NCBI RefSeq assembly: GCF_018323985.1
Contig: NZ_AP024590.1
Coordinates: 1,488,001 to 1,552,000, forward strand
Direction: 5' to 3'
Origin: Enterobacter kobei
Lineage (GTDB): Bacteria; Pseudomonadota; Gammaproteobacteria; Enterobacterales; Enterobacteriaceae
DNA: 64,000 nucleotides
Positions 18,863 through 28,053 of the stretch are shown one piece after another. Each line of letters begins with the position of its first letter. Position 1 is the stretch's first letter. The notes under the pieces were generated by a model. The model ran no database searches and was not told where the DNA came from. It was given only the letters and a program-made list of their open reading frames with translations. A program made the position numbers and the translations under genes.

Positions 18863-18957
18863 AAAAAAAAACCGAATGCAGGGCATCCGGTTGTAATAGG
18901 GGTAAACAGTCATTCGAAGCCGAATGAAGGTAATAAATAAAAGTTAATGATGATAGC
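18863..18957 (-). ncRNA. micF: MicF antisense regulatory RNA
   Basis: On the minus strand the sequence starts GCTATCATCATTAACTTT, the conserved 5' seed that pairs with the ompF ribosome-binding region. It ends in the terminator stem AACCGGATG / CATTCGGTT with an 8-9 T tail. It matches E. coli MicF (93 nt) in position, orientation (divergent from ompC) and both termini. MicF represses ompF translation with Hfq and is induced by OmpR, SoxS, Rob and MarA. Confidence 0.95.
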
Positions 18958-19111
18958 GAGGTTATTTTAGTCGTGGATTGATTTTTTGTTTTATCATTCA
19001 GTGCTATCAATATTTAACTGCTTAACTGACTGAAATTTATAAAAATTTAATATTATTTGATTTTGCGTGCGGTATTTTTAAGCTTTTAGTGCTAAAAAAA
19101 GTTCCCTTAAG

Positions 19112-19170
19112 TTTACATATTGAAACATCTAAACGGTAAAATGAAACACCTTTAGATTTTTCGTATCATA
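19112..19170 (+). promoter_or_regulatory. OmpR binding sites C1-C2-C3 of ompC/micF
   Basis: Three consecutive 20-bp OmpR-type boxes upstream of ompC: tttacatattgaaacatcta (19112-19131), the next containing aatgaaacacc, and the third ending cgtatcata. They closely follow the E. coli ompC regulatory sequence, including the downstream ggattattctg. They should drive ompC rightward and micF leftward in response to EnvZ-OmpR. Confidence 0.85.
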
Positions 19171-19282
19171 ATCTTATTGGATTATTCTGTATTTTTAGGG
19201 AGAATGAACTTGCCGACTGATAAGCAGGTTAATCAGTAAGCAGTGGCATATAAAAATAAGCATATAACAGAGGGTTAATAAC

Positions 19283-20413
19283 ATGAAACGCAAAGTCCTT
19301 TCCCTGGTGGTGCCAGCTCTGCTCGTAGCGGGCGCTGCAAATGCGGCTGAAATTTATAACAAAGACGGCAACAAATTAGATCTGTACGGCAAAGTTGATG
19401 GTCTGCACTATTTCTCTGATGACAAAGGCAGCGACGGCGACCAGACCTACGTACGTTTCGGCTTCAAAGGCGAAACTCAGGTTAACGATCAAATCACCGG
19501 TTTCGGCCAGTGGGAATACAACGTTCAGGCGAACGAGCAAGAAGGCGCAAGCGACCAGGCATGGACCCGTCTGGCCTTTGCTGGTGTGCGTTTCGGTGAA
19601 GCCGGCGCGTTCGATTATGGCCGTAACTATGGCGTGATCTATGACGTGACCTCCTGGACCGACGTTCTGCCGGAATTCGGCGGCGACACCTACGGTGCTG
19701 ACAACTTCATGCAGTCCCGTGCTAACGGCGTGGCGACTTACCGTAACACCGATTTCTTCGGTCTGGTGGATGGCCTGAACTTTGCGCTGCAGTACCAGGG
19801 TAAAAACGGCAGCACCAGCGGTGAAAACGACAACGGTCGTAGCACCCTGAAACAGAACGGCGACGGCTACGGCATGTCCCTGACCTACGATCTGGGCGAA
19901 GGCTTCAGCGTGGGTGGTGCAATGTCCTCTTCCAAACGTACTGCTGACCAGAACGTGGCAGACGCCTACGGTAACGGCGACCGCGCTGACGTATACAGTG
20001 CAGGCCTTAAATACGATGCGAATAACATCTACCTGGCAGCGCAGTTCTCCCAGACTTACAACGCGACCCGTTTCGGTACCTCAAACGGTTCCGGCCGTAC
20101 TGACGCATGGGGCTTTGCTGACAAAGCACAGAACTTCGAAGCGGTTGCACAGTACCAGTTCGACTTCGGTCTGCGTCCGTCCATCGCTTACCTGCAGTCT
20201 CGTGGTAAAGACATCAGCAGCGTGAACGGCCGTGACTTTGGCGACCAGGATCTGCTGAAATACGTTGATGTGGGCACCACCTACTACTTCAACAAAAACC
20301 TGTCTACCTACGTTGATTACAAAATCAACCTGCTGGACGACAACACCTTCACCCGTCAGGCTGGCGTGAGCACGGATGATATTGTCGCCCTGGGCGTGGT
20401 TTACCAGTTCTAA
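19283..20413 (+). CDS. ompC: Outer membrane porin C
   Basis: 376-residue precursor with a 21-residue signal peptide (MKRKVLSLVVPALLVAGAANA) followed by mature AEIYNKDGNKLDLYGK. It is a 16-strand trimeric beta-barrel general porin; the eyelet loop 3 motif VLPEFGGDTYGADNF and the C-terminal Phe (VVYQF) needed by BAM are present. Variable external loops differ from E. coli, as expected. Adjacent micF and the OmpR boxes make the OmpC rather than OmpF assignment firm. It is a route for beta-lactam entry. Confidence 0.97.
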   Translation: MKRKVLSLVVPALLVAGAANAAEIYNKDGNKLDLYGKVDGLHYFSDDKGSDGDQTYVRFGFKGETQVNDQITGFGQWEYNVQANEQEGASDQAWTRLAFAGVRFGEAGAFDYGRNYGVIYDVTSWTDVLPEFGGDTYGADNFMQSRANGVATYRNTDFFGLVDGLNFALQYQGKNGSTSGENDNGRSTLKQNGDGYGMSLTYDLGEGFSVGGAMSSSKRTADQNVADAYGNGDRADVYSAGLKYDANNIYLAAQFSQTYNATRFGTSNGSGRTDAWGFADKAQNFEAVAQYQFDFGLRPSIAYLQSRGKDISSVNGRDFGDQDLLKYVDVGTTYYFNKNLSTYVDYKINLLDDNTFTRQAGVSTDDIVALGVVYQF

Positions 20414-20430
20414 TCGACTGACACCATTAT

Positions 20431-20458
20431 AAAAGGGGCCATGCAGGCCCCTTTTTTT
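20431..20458 (+). terminator. ompC terminator
   Basis: Stem aaaaggggcc / ggccccttttt around atgca, followed by a T7 run, 18 nt after the ompC stop. Confidence 0.92.
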
Positions 20459-20520
20459 ATTGGCTACAAACCCTGACTTTTAGTGTACCCTTGCGCGCAT
20501 TCAGCAAGGGGAGAATGAAT

Positions 20521-21573
20521 ATGGAACTGCGTTTTCTTCGCGCCGCGATGCTTGCGGCCTCAGTCTTTTTAGCGGGTTGTGATGCCGCATCCAGCCCGCA
20601 ACCTGCCAGTTCGCCGGTGACGGTGCTGGAAGGTAAAACCATGGGGACCTCGTGGCGCGTCAGCATGGTGAACGTCGAAAAACCCCGTGCCGAGGAACTA
20701 CAAAAAAAAATCCAGGCGCAGCTTGATGCCGACGATCAACTGATGTCCACCTGGAAAAACGACTCGGCCCTGATGCGTTTTAACGCGTCGAACAGTCTGA
20801 CTCCCTGGCCGGTGAGCGAAGCGATGGCGGATATCATCACCACCTCACTGCGCATCGGCAGCAAAACCGATGGCGCGATGGACATAACCGTCGGCCCGCT
20901 GGTCAATCTTTGGGGCTTTGGCCCGGCCAAACAGCCGGTGACGACCCCCTCACAGGACCAGATTGACGCCGCGAAAGCGCGTACCGGCCTGCACCATCTG
21001 ACGGTCACACAGGAAGCCGGACGGCAGTATCTGCAAAAAGATCTGCCGGATCTGTTTGTCGATCTCTCCACCGTCGGCGAAGGGTATGCCGCCGATCATC
21101 TGGCGCGATTGATGGAGCAGGAGGGGATCCCGCGCTATCTGGTGTCCGTGGGCGGGGCGCTCGCCAGCCGCGGCATGAACGGTGACGGCAAGCCCTGGCG
21201 GGTGGCGATCCAGAAGCCGACCGATCGCGAAAACGCCGTGCAGGCCATCGTTGATATTAACGGTCACGGCATCAGCACCTCCGGCAGCTACCGTAACTAC
21301 TATGAGCTGAACGGCAAACGGCTTTCCCACGTTATCGATCCGCAGACCGGGCGTCCGATTACGCACAATCTGGTGTCGGTGACGGTGATCGCCCCGACCG
21401 CGCTGGAAGCCGATGGCTGGGATACCGGGCTGATGGTGCTCGGCCCGCAGCAGGCCAAAGAAGTGGCGCGCCGGGAAGGGCTGGCGGTATACATGATGAC
21501 CAAAGAGGGCGATAAATTTGTGCCCTGGATGACGCCGCAATTCGCAGCCTTTCTGGTCAGCGAAAAAAATTAA
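20521..21573 (+). CDS. apbE: FAD:protein FMN transferase lipoprotein
   Basis: 350 residues (E. coli 351). A lipoprotein signal with lipobox LAGC (Cys about residue 20) anchors it in the periplasmic space. ApbE transfers FMN from FAD to threonines of flavoproteins such as RnfG/RnfD. The Mg-binding and FAD-binding motifs PSQDQID, VDLSTVGEGYAADHL, and the conserved SGSYRNYYE are visible. The ATG at 20521 is chosen because AGGGGAGA lies 7-13 nt upstream; longer in-frame starts at 20491 and 20515 lack this spacing. The stop codon sits inside the Ada operator of the next gene. Confidence 0.95.
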   Translation: MELRFLRAAMLAASVFLAGCDAASSPQPASSPVTVLEGKTMGTSWRVSMVNVEKPRAEELQKKIQAQLDADDQLMSTWKNDSALMRFNASNSLTPWPVSEAMADIITTSLRIGSKTDGAMDITVGPLVNLWGFGPAKQPVTTPSQDQIDAAKARTGLHHLTVTQEAGRQYLQKDLPDLFVDLSTVGEGYAADHLARLMEQEGIPRYLVSVGGALASRGMNGDGKPWRVAIQKPTDRENAVQAIVDINGHGISTSGSYRNYYELNGKRLSHVIDPQTGRPITHNLVSVTVIAPTALEADGWDTGLMVLGPQQAKEVARREGLAVYMMTKEGDKFVPWMTPQFAAFLVSEKN

Positions 21574-21580
21574 ACCGCAA
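21568..21580 (+). promoter_or_regulatory. Ada box of the ada-alkB promoter
   Basis: AATT (21568-21571) five bases ahead of GCAA (21577-21580), the A-box/B-box arrangement of the E. coli ada operator, within aattaaaccgcaagattg. Methylated Ada would activate ada-alkB here. Confidence 0.82.
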
Positions 21581-21645
21581 GATTGCGGGTGCGAACGCTG
21601 CCGGTATCGCTCATCCTCAGGCTACACTTAAACGAGGAGCCCGCC

Positions 21646-22710
21646 ATGTCTGAACTCATGTTGCAAAACGATGCGCACCGCTGGCAGGCGGTGCTGGATC
21701 GCAATCCCGACGCCGATGGCCACTTTATTTTTGCGGTGGTGACCACCGGCATCTACTGCCGCCCGTCGTGCCGTGCGCGTCATGCACTGCGGGAGAACGT
21801 ACGCTTTTACCCGGATGCTGATAGCGCCCGGGCTGCCGGCTTTCGTCCCTGCAAACGCTGTCAGCCGGATCACCCCACCGCCGGGCAGCACCGCCTCGAT
21901 AAAATCGCCAAAGCCTGTCGCCTGCTCGAGCAGGACGCGCCCGTCACCCTTGAGGTACTGGCGCAGCAGGTAGCGATGAGCCCGTATCATTTTCATCGCC
22001 TGTTCAGGGCCACCACCGGTATGACGCCCAAAGCCTGGCAGCAGGCATTCCGCGCGGAACGGCTACGCCAGACGCTGGCAGAAGGCACCAGGGTAACCGA
22101 TGCCGTGCTGGCCGCCGGATTCCCGGACAGCAGCAGCTATTACCGCCACGCGGATCGGGCGCTGGGAATGACGGCGCAGCAGTACCGCAGCGGCGGCAGA
22201 GAAACTACCGTTCGCTATGCGCTGGAACGCTGTACGCTGGGACGCTGCCTGGTGGCGGAAAGTGAGCGCGGTATCTGCGCTATTCTGCTGGCGGACAGCG
22301 ACGATCAGCTGCTTGCCGAGCTGGCGCGCTGTTTTCCTTACGCCCAGCGTGGGGAGGGTGACGAGGCGTTCACGCGGCGGGTCCATCAGGTGATCGCGGT
22401 GCTGGATAACCCGCGAAATACGCTGGCGCTGCCGCTGGATCTGCGCGGTACCGCCTTTCAGCGGCAGGTATGGCAGGCGCTAGGTCAGATCCCCGTCGGG
22501 GAAACGGTCAGCTATCAGCGGGTGGCGGAGATCATCGGCAAACCTCAGGCCGTGCGCGCCGTCGCCAGCGCCTGTGCCGCCAATACGCTCGCCGTGGTGA
22601 TCCCCTGTCACCGGGTGCTGCGCGTCAACGGCGCGCTTTCCGGCTATCGCTGGGGACTGGCACGCAAGGCACAACTACTGGCCCGTGAAGCAGAGCAGGA
22701 GAAGACCTAA
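21646..22710 (+). CDS. ada: Ada: methyl-phosphotriester/O6-alkylguanine methyltransferase and activator
   Basis: 354 residues, the E. coli length. N-Ada zinc domain: Cys38 (TTGIYC) with RPSCRARHAL and RPCKRCQ supplies the four zinc cysteines, and Cys38 accepts methyl groups from phosphotriesters. Next comes an AraC-type helix-turn-helix (about 85-180). The C-terminal O6-methylguanine transferase has active-site VIPCHRV near residue 321. ATG 21646 has GAGGAG upstream; a longer frame from 21583 would start inside the promoter. It overlaps alkB (TAATG). Confidence 0.97.
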   Translation: MSELMLQNDAHRWQAVLDRNPDADGHFIFAVVTTGIYCRPSCRARHALRENVRFYPDADSARAAGFRPCKRCQPDHPTAGQHRLDKIAKACRLLEQDAPVTLEVLAQQVAMSPYHFHRLFRATTGMTPKAWQQAFRAERLRQTLAEGTRVTDAVLAAGFPDSSSYYRHADRALGMTAQQYRSGGRETTVRYALERCTLGRCLVAESERGICAILLADSDDQLLAELARCFPYAQRGEGDEAFTRRVHQVIAVLDNPRNTLALPLDLRGTAFQRQVWQALGQIPVGETVSYQRVAEIIGKPQAVRAVASACAANTLAVVIPCHRVLRVNGALSGYRWGLARKAQLLAREAEQEKT

Positions 22711-23363
22711 TGCTGGATTTATTTGCCGATGAAGACCCCTGGCAGGAGCCACTGGCACCGGGCGCGGTGATCCTGCGTCGCTTCGCCACGCGCCATGCGC
22801 AAGCGCTGCTGGATGGTATCACGCAGGTGGCGGCGCAGTCGCCGTTTCGCCATATGATCACCCCCGGCGGCTACACCATGTCGGTGGCGATGACCAACTG
22901 CGGCACCCTCGGCTGGGCCACCAATGCGCGGGGCTACTTATACGCTGAGAATGATCCGCTTACTCAGCGCCCGTGGCCGTTGATGCCGGAGACGTTTCGC
23001 ACGCTGTGCGATGCCGCGGCGCAGGCGGCGGGCTATCCCGATTTCACCCCCGACGCCTGTCTGATTAACCGCTATGCGCCCGGCGCGAAGCTCTCTTTGC
23101 ATCAGGATAAAGATGAACCGGATCTACGCGCGCCCATTGTGTCCGTTTCGCTGGGCCTGCCTGCGGTTTTCCAGTTTGGCGGCCTGAAGCGTAACGATCC
23201 CGTCGCGCGGGTGATGCTGGAGCAGGGGGATGTGGTGGTGTGGGGCGGCGAGTCGCGGCTCTTTTATCACGGCATTCTGCCGCTGAAAGCCGGGCACCAT
23301 CCGGACACCGGCGAGTACCGTTACAATCTGACGTTCCGCCAGGCGGGTTTATTGCGAACATAA
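22710..23363 (+). CDS. alkB: Alpha-ketoglutarate-dependent DNA/RNA demethylase
   Basis: 217 residues (E. coli 216). An Fe(II)/2-oxoglutarate dioxygenase that oxidatively removes methyl groups from 1-methyladenine and 3-methylcytosine. The HxD iron motif is LHQDKDEPD (His about 131, Asp about 133), the distal His lies in RLFYHGI, and the 2-oxoglutarate arginine is in YRYNLTFRQ. It is the second gene of ada-alkB, with its start overlapping the ada stop by 1 nt. Confidence 0.97.
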   Translation: MLDLFADEDPWQEPLAPGAVILRRFATRHAQALLDGITQVAAQSPFRHMITPGGYTMSVAMTNCGTLGWATNARGYLYAENDPLTQRPWPLMPETFRTLCDAAAQAAGYPDFTPDACLINRYAPGAKLSLHQDKDEPDLRAPIVSVSLGLPAVFQFGGLKRNDPVARVMLEQGDVVVWGGESRLFYHGILPLKAGHHPDTGEYRYNLTFRQAGLLRT

Positions 23364-23437
23364 ATAGCAATTATTCTTGATCCAGCACAAGAGCCGTTTA
23401 CACTGCACGCAGTTTTTACTCTGTGCGGATCGCTTTT

Positions 23438-25081
23438 ATGCCACTTCTTCTTCTCGTCTGGCGACAATATCGCTGGCCTTTTATTGCCGTGCTGGCGTTA
23501 AGCCTTGCCAGCGCCGCGCTGGGTATCGGGCTGATTGCCTTTATCAACCAGCGACTGATTGAAAACGTTGATATTTCGCTCGCCGTGCTGCCGGAATTCC
23601 TCGGGCTGCTGATCCTGCTGATGGCGGTTACCCTCGGCTCGCAGCTGGCGCTGACCACCCTCGGTCATCATTTTGTTTATCGTCTGCGCAGCGAATTCAT
23701 CAAGCGTATTCTGGATACCCACGTCGAACGTATCGAGCAGCTTGGCAGCGCCTCTCTGCTGGCGGGGTTGACCAGCGACGTGCGCAATATCACCATCGCC
23801 TTTGTGCGTCTGCCGGAACTGGTGCAGGGGATCATTCTCACCGTTGGCTGCGCGGCCTATATGGGCTGGCTGTCCGGCAAAATGCTGATGGTCACCGCCG
23901 TCTGGATGGCGATCACCATCTGGGTGGGATTCGTGCTGGTGGCGCGGGTGTACAAACACATCGCCACGCTGCGTGAAACCGAAGACAAACTGCATAACGA
24001 TTACCAGACGGTGCTGGAAGGGCGCAAAGAACTGACGCTCAACCGTGAACGCGCCGAATATATCTACAACCAGCTCTATCTGCCGGATGCGCGGGAATAC
24101 CGCCACCATATTATTCGCGCCGACACCTTCCATCTCAGCGCGGTGAACTGGTCGAACATTATGATGCTGGGGGCGATTGGGCTGGTGTTCTGGATGGCGA
24201 ACAGCCTCGGCTGGGCGGATACTAACGTCGCGGCGATCTTCTCCCTCACCGTGCTGTTCCTGCGCACGCCGCTGCTGTCGGCGGTCGGCGCGTTGCCGAC
24301 GCTGCTCAGCGCGCAGGTGGCGTTCAACAAGCTGAACCAGTTTGATCTCGCGCCTTATAAAGACGAATTTCCGCGTCCGGTGTCGTTGCAGGGCTGGCAG
24401 ACGCTTGAAATGCGCGATGTCACTTTTACCTATCAGGACAACGCCTTTGCCGTCGGTCCGCTGAATCTGACATTGCACCGGGGCGAGCTGGTGTTTCTGA
24501 TTGGCGGCAACGGCAGCGGCAAATCAACGCTGGCGATGCTGCTCACCGGGCTGTATCAGCCGGTGTCCGGGCAGATCCTCATCGATGGCAAACCGCTGGC
24601 GGCAGACAAACCGGAAGATTATCGCCAGCTGTTCTCGGCGGTATTCACCGATGTCTGGCTGTTTGACCAGCTGCTTGGCCCGCAGGGCAAGCCCGCCGAT
24701 CCGGCGCTGGTGGATAAGTGGCTTAATCAGCTGAAGATGGCGCACAAGCTGGAGCTGAAAGACGGCAAGATCCTTAACCTTAAGCTCTCGAAAGGGCAGA
24801 AGAAGCGGGTGGCACTGCTGCTGGCGCTGGCGGAAGATCGTGACATCATCCTGCTGGATGAGTGGGCGGCCGATCAGGATCCGCACTTCCGCCGCGAGTT
24901 TTATCAGGTGCTGCTGCCATTGATGAAAGATATGGGTAAAACCATTTTCGCCATCAGCCATGACGATCACTACTTTATTCATGCCGACCGTCTGCTGGAG
25001 ATGCGTGACGGTAAGCTGGCAGAGTTGACCGGGGCGGAGCGCGACGCGGCGTCCAGGGATGCGGTATCCCGAACCGCCTGA
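23438..25081 (+). CDS. yojI: ABC exporter with fused permease and ATPase
   Basis: 547 residues from the ATG at 23438, identical in length to E. coli YojI. Six membrane helices occupy about residues 10-300. The ATPase domain has Walker A GGNGSGKS (about 357), signature LSKGQKKR and Walker B IILLDEW. In E. coli it exports microcin J25 with TolC and has been linked to cysteine efflux. It is a cyclic-peptide/siderophore-type exporter half transporter, acting as a dimer in the inner membrane. Confidence 0.93.
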   Translation: MPLLLLVWRQYRWPFIAVLALSLASAALGIGLIAFINQRLIENVDISLAVLPEFLGLLILLMAVTLGSQLALTTLGHHFVYRLRSEFIKRILDTHVERIEQLGSASLLAGLTSDVRNITIAFVRLPELVQGIILTVGCAAYMGWLSGKMLMVTAVWMAITIWVGFVLVARVYKHIATLRETEDKLHNDYQTVLEGRKELTLNRERAEYIYNQLYLPDAREYRHHIIRADTFHLSAVNWSNIMMLGAIGLVFWMANSLGWADTNVAAIFSLTVLFLRTPLLSAVGALPTLLSAQVAFNKLNQFDLAPYKDEFPRPVSLQGWQTLEMRDVTFTYQDNAFAVGPLNLTLHRGELVFLIGGNGSGKSTLAMLLTGLYQPVSGQILIDGKPLAADKPEDYRQLFSAVFTDVWLFDQLLGPQGKPADPALVDKWLNQLKMAHKLELKDGKILNLKLSKGQKKRVALLLALAEDRDIILLDEWAADQDPHFRREFYQVLLPLMKDMGKTIFAISHDDHYFIHADRLLEMRDGKLAELTGAERDAASRDAVSRTA

Positions 25082-25089
25082 CGGAAAAA

Positions 25090-25117
25090 AGCCCGGCCTG
25101 CTGCGCCGGGTTTTTTT
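25090..25117 (+). terminator. yojI terminator
   Basis: Stem cccggc / gccggg around ctgctgc, flanked by an A run and T7. Confidence 0.88.
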
Positions 25118-25192
25118 ATTCATTCCATTTATTTATCTTACCTGCCGCTATGCTTTACCCTGTCATCATGATTAAGAATGCAGGGATGTCCT

Positions 25193-26629
25193 ATGTCAGT
25201 CATACCTAATAACAGCGCCCGGGTGCGCGATGAAGAGCGAGCACGCCTGATCTGGCTGCTCACCACCGATAAAGCGATCACCTCCACGTTGCTTAACAAG
25301 CTGACGCTTGCTGAACAGTATGACGTCGGCACGCTGGCCGATAACATGGCGGAAGTCGGCGCGCTGGTGGCGCATTTGCCGCCACCGGATCTCGCCGATA
25401 CGCTGGAAGCGCTGCCCGCCGATGCGCGTCATGCCGTCTGGCAGCTCATCGATCACACCAAACGCGGCGAAGTGCTGCTGGAAGCCTCGGAAAACGTCTG
25501 GGACGATCTGATCGAGGGTATGAGCGATAAAGCGCTGCTCGACGCCCTGAAAACCCTCGACATTGACGAGCAGATTTACCTTGTCCAGCGGCTGCCGCGT
25601 AACCTGACCGGACGGCTGGTCGCTTCGCTGCCGGCGGGGGAGCGTGCGCGGGTGCATCAGGTGATGCATTACCCGAAAACCAGCGTCGGCGCGAACATGG
25701 AGTTTGCCGTCATCACCGTGCGCCCGGACGTCACGCTGGCGACCGTGCAGCGCTTCTTGCGCCGTCTGGACACCATGCCGGACAACACCGACAAACTCTT
25801 TGTCACAGGTCGCGATAATGTGCTGCTCGGGGAGCTGCCGTTGCAGACTATCCTGCTGAACGTCGGGTCGGTACGGGTCAGTGAGGTGATGGAAAGCGAT
25901 CCGGTGACTTTCTCGCCGGAAGACGATGCTGAAAAAGCCGCCCGCACCTTTGAGCGTGACAACCTGCTCAGTGCCGCGGTGGTCGACACCACCGGCACGC
26001 TGATGGGCCGTCTGACTATCGATGAGATCGTTAACGTGGTGTACGAAGAAACCGATAACGATATGCGTCTGATGGGGGGCCTGAGCGCCGAAGAAGATGT
26101 CTTTGCGCCGGTCAGCAAAGCGGTGCGTACCCGCTGGGCGTGGCTGGCGATAAATTTATGTACCGCCTTTATTGCCTCCCGGGTGATCGACGGCTTCGAA
26201 CACACCATTTCACAACTGGTGGCGCTGGCGTCACTGATGCCTATTGTCGCCGGGATCGGCGGTAATACCGGCAATCAGACCATCACCATGATCGTACGCG
26301 CGCTGGCGCTGCAGAAGATCCATCCCGGCAACTTCCGCTTTCTGATCTTTCGTGAGATGGGAGTGGCGCTGATCAACGGCCTGGTATGGGGTGGGATCAT
26401 GGGCGGCGTCACCTGGTGGCTTTACGGTGACATGGCGCTGGGCGGGGTGATGACCCTCGCCATGGTGCTGAACCTGCTGGTGGCCGCGTTGATGGGCGTG
26501 TTGATCCCGATGATTATGGTCAGGCTGGGGCGCGACCCGGCGGTCGGCTCCAGCGTGATGATCACTGCGCTCACCGATACCGGCGGCTTCTTTATTTTTC
26601 TTGGTCTGGCGACGCTGTTTTTGCTTTAG
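25193..26629 (+). CDS. mgtE: MgtE-type magnesium channel/transporter
   Basis: 478 residues. N-terminal superhelical MgtE domain (about 1-130), two CBS domains (about 135-255; VSEVMESDPVTF and the following VVDTTGTLMGRLTIDEIV), a connecting helix, and five membrane helices (about 305-478) with the conserved pore stretch PIVAGIGGNTGNQT. MgtE is a Mg2+-gated Mg2+ channel of the SLC41 type. ATG 25193 is favoured over 25178 because AGGGA lies 6 nt upstream. E. coli K-12 has no mgtE at this locus, so this is an accessory gene shared with other genera. Its 3' end overlaps the convergent SulP gene by 38 bp. Confidence 0.92.
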   Translation: MSVIPNNSARVRDEERARLIWLLTTDKAITSTLLNKLTLAEQYDVGTLADNMAEVGALVAHLPPPDLADTLEALPADARHAVWQLIDHTKRGEVLLEASENVWDDLIEGMSDKALLDALKTLDIDEQIYLVQRLPRNLTGRLVASLPAGERARVHQVMHYPKTSVGANMEFAVITVRPDVTLATVQRFLRRLDTMPDNTDKLFVTGRDNVLLGELPLQTILLNVGSVRVSEVMESDPVTFSPEDDAEKAARTFERDNLLSAAVVDTTGTLMGRLTIDEIVNVVYEETDNDMRLMGGLSAEEDVFAPVSKAVRTRWAWLAINLCTAFIASRVIDGFEHTISQLVALASLMPIVAGIGGNTGNQTITMIVRALALQKIHPGNFRFLIFREMGVALINGLVWGGIMGGVTWWLYGDMALGGVMTLAMVLNLLVAALMGVLIPMIMVRLGRDPAVGSSVMITALTDTGGFFIFLGLATLFLL

Positions 26630-27839
26630 CGTCTGCCGCACGTTGTCGGCGGCCTGGCAGCACAAACATCAGCGCCACGCCGGCGGCGACGCCAATCGCC
26701 AGATTACCGGTGGCGACGGTGGCAATCACCGTCACCAGCATCACCAGCGTTTCCGCCACCGGAGCCTGCTTCAGCGCTGCCGGTTGGATACTGTGCCAGC
26801 TGAAGGTTTTCACCGCCACAATCACCATAATACCCGCCAGCACCGCCATCGGGATTTTTGCCATCACCTCGCTGAGGGCGGTCACTAACAGCAACAACAC
26901 CAGACCTGCCGCCACGGTGGAGACACGGCTGCGGCCTTTACCCATTTCCACGTTGACGATGGTCTGCCCGATCATCGCGCACCCGGCGATGCCGCCGTAC
27001 AGTCCGGCGAAAATATTGGCGATGCCCAGACCGGTACTTTCCCGGCGCTTACTGGAGCGCGTGTCAGTGAGATCGTCCACCAGTTTGGCGGTCAGCAGGG
27101 ATTCCATCAGGCCGACAAAAGCAATACTCAGGGCGCACGGCCAGATGATACTCAACGTATGCAGGTCAAAGGGCACCAGCCACTGCGTGAAGCCCGGCAG
27201 GCCGCCCTGCATCGGGCCTTCGTCACCCACCGTCGGCAAAATCTGCCCGGTCGTCACGGTAAACACCGTCAGCAGTACGATGGCCACTAGCGGAGAGGGA
27301 ATGCTTTTCACCCAGCGCGGCAGCCACAGCACAATCAGCAGCGTCAGGCCGAACAGCCCGAGGATCAACGGTTCGCGGCTCCAGAAGTGCGGTACCTGGG
27401 CAAAGAAGATCAGGATGCCAAGGGCATTAACGAAGCCGGTCATGACGCTGTGCGGAATAAAGCGCATCAGACGAGCCATGCCCGTCAGACCAAAAACGAT
27501 CTGGATAAGCCCCGCCAGCAGCACTGCCGGCAGAATGTACTCCACGCCATGCTGATGGACCATTGGCCCTATCACCAGCGCGACAGAACCCGCTGCTGCC
27601 GTGACCATTGCCGGACGACCGCCGAGCACCGACATCGACAGGCACAGCACCACAGAGGCGATCAGGCTGACTTTCGGATCCACGCCGGCGATCACCGAAA
27701 ACGAAATCACTTCCGGGATCAGCGCAAGGGCGGTGATCACCCCGGCGAGGGTTTCGCGCATCAGCAGCGCGGGAGAGCGAAGAACAGTACTAACACGACC
27801 GTCATGATTGGTCGTTACAGATGACATTGGATCAGGCAT
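26592..27839 (-). CDS. SulP-family inorganic anion transporter lacking a STAS domain
   Basis: 415 residues in about 10-12 hydrophobic segments. The family stretch LIPEVISFSVIAGVDPKVSL near the N-terminus, and QTIVNVEMGKGRSRVSTVAAG in the second half, mark a SulP/SLC26 permease. The usual C-terminal STAS domain is missing: the protein ends in a short polar tail after VALMFVLPGRRQR. The substrate (sulfate, bicarbonate or another anion) cannot be read from sequence. Start 27839 or 27827, with no clear ribosome site for either. The coding ends of this gene and mgtE overlap by 38 bp, so the two messages are antisense there. Confidence 0.88.
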   Translation of the reverse strand: MPDPMSSVTTNHDGRVSTVLRSPALLMRETLAGVITALALIPEVISFSVIAGVDPKVSLIASVVLCLSMSVLGGRPAMVTAAAGSVALVIGPMVHQHGVEYILPAVLLAGLIQIVFGLTGMARLMRFIPHSVMTGFVNALGILIFFAQVPHFWSREPLILGLFGLTLLIVLWLPRWVKSIPSPLVAIVLLTVFTVTTGQILPTVGDEGPMQGGLPGFTQWLVPFDLHTLSIIWPCALSIAFVGLMESLLTAKLVDDLTDTRSSKRRESTGLGIANIFAGLYGGIAGCAMIGQTIVNVEMGKGRSRVSTVAAGLVLLLLVTALSEVMAKIPMAVLAGIMVIVAVKTFSWHSIQPAALKQAPVAETLVMLVTVIATVATGNLAIGVAAGVALMFVLPGRRQRAADAKAKTASPDQEK

Positions 27840-28053
27840 AGGGTTTCGCAGATAAGGCGCGCCATAAACGGGGCGGGCAGACAGGCATCCGTGCGGTTAA
27901 ACAAAGCGCAAAATAGTAGCCGCGGCGTGACCCAGATACCAGTTTTATTATCATTGTCGCAACAACGAATTTTAAACCGTCAGGTTATTGTTACTCAGAT
28001 AAATCTTATGCCATGATGAAAATGAGGGTCTCAATCGCCGCGCAGGGGGCAGT

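Noticed and set aside
18819..19010. Minus-strand frame overlapping micF
   Set aside because: The sequence is explained by the MicF RNA and the OmpR-site region; no coding features.
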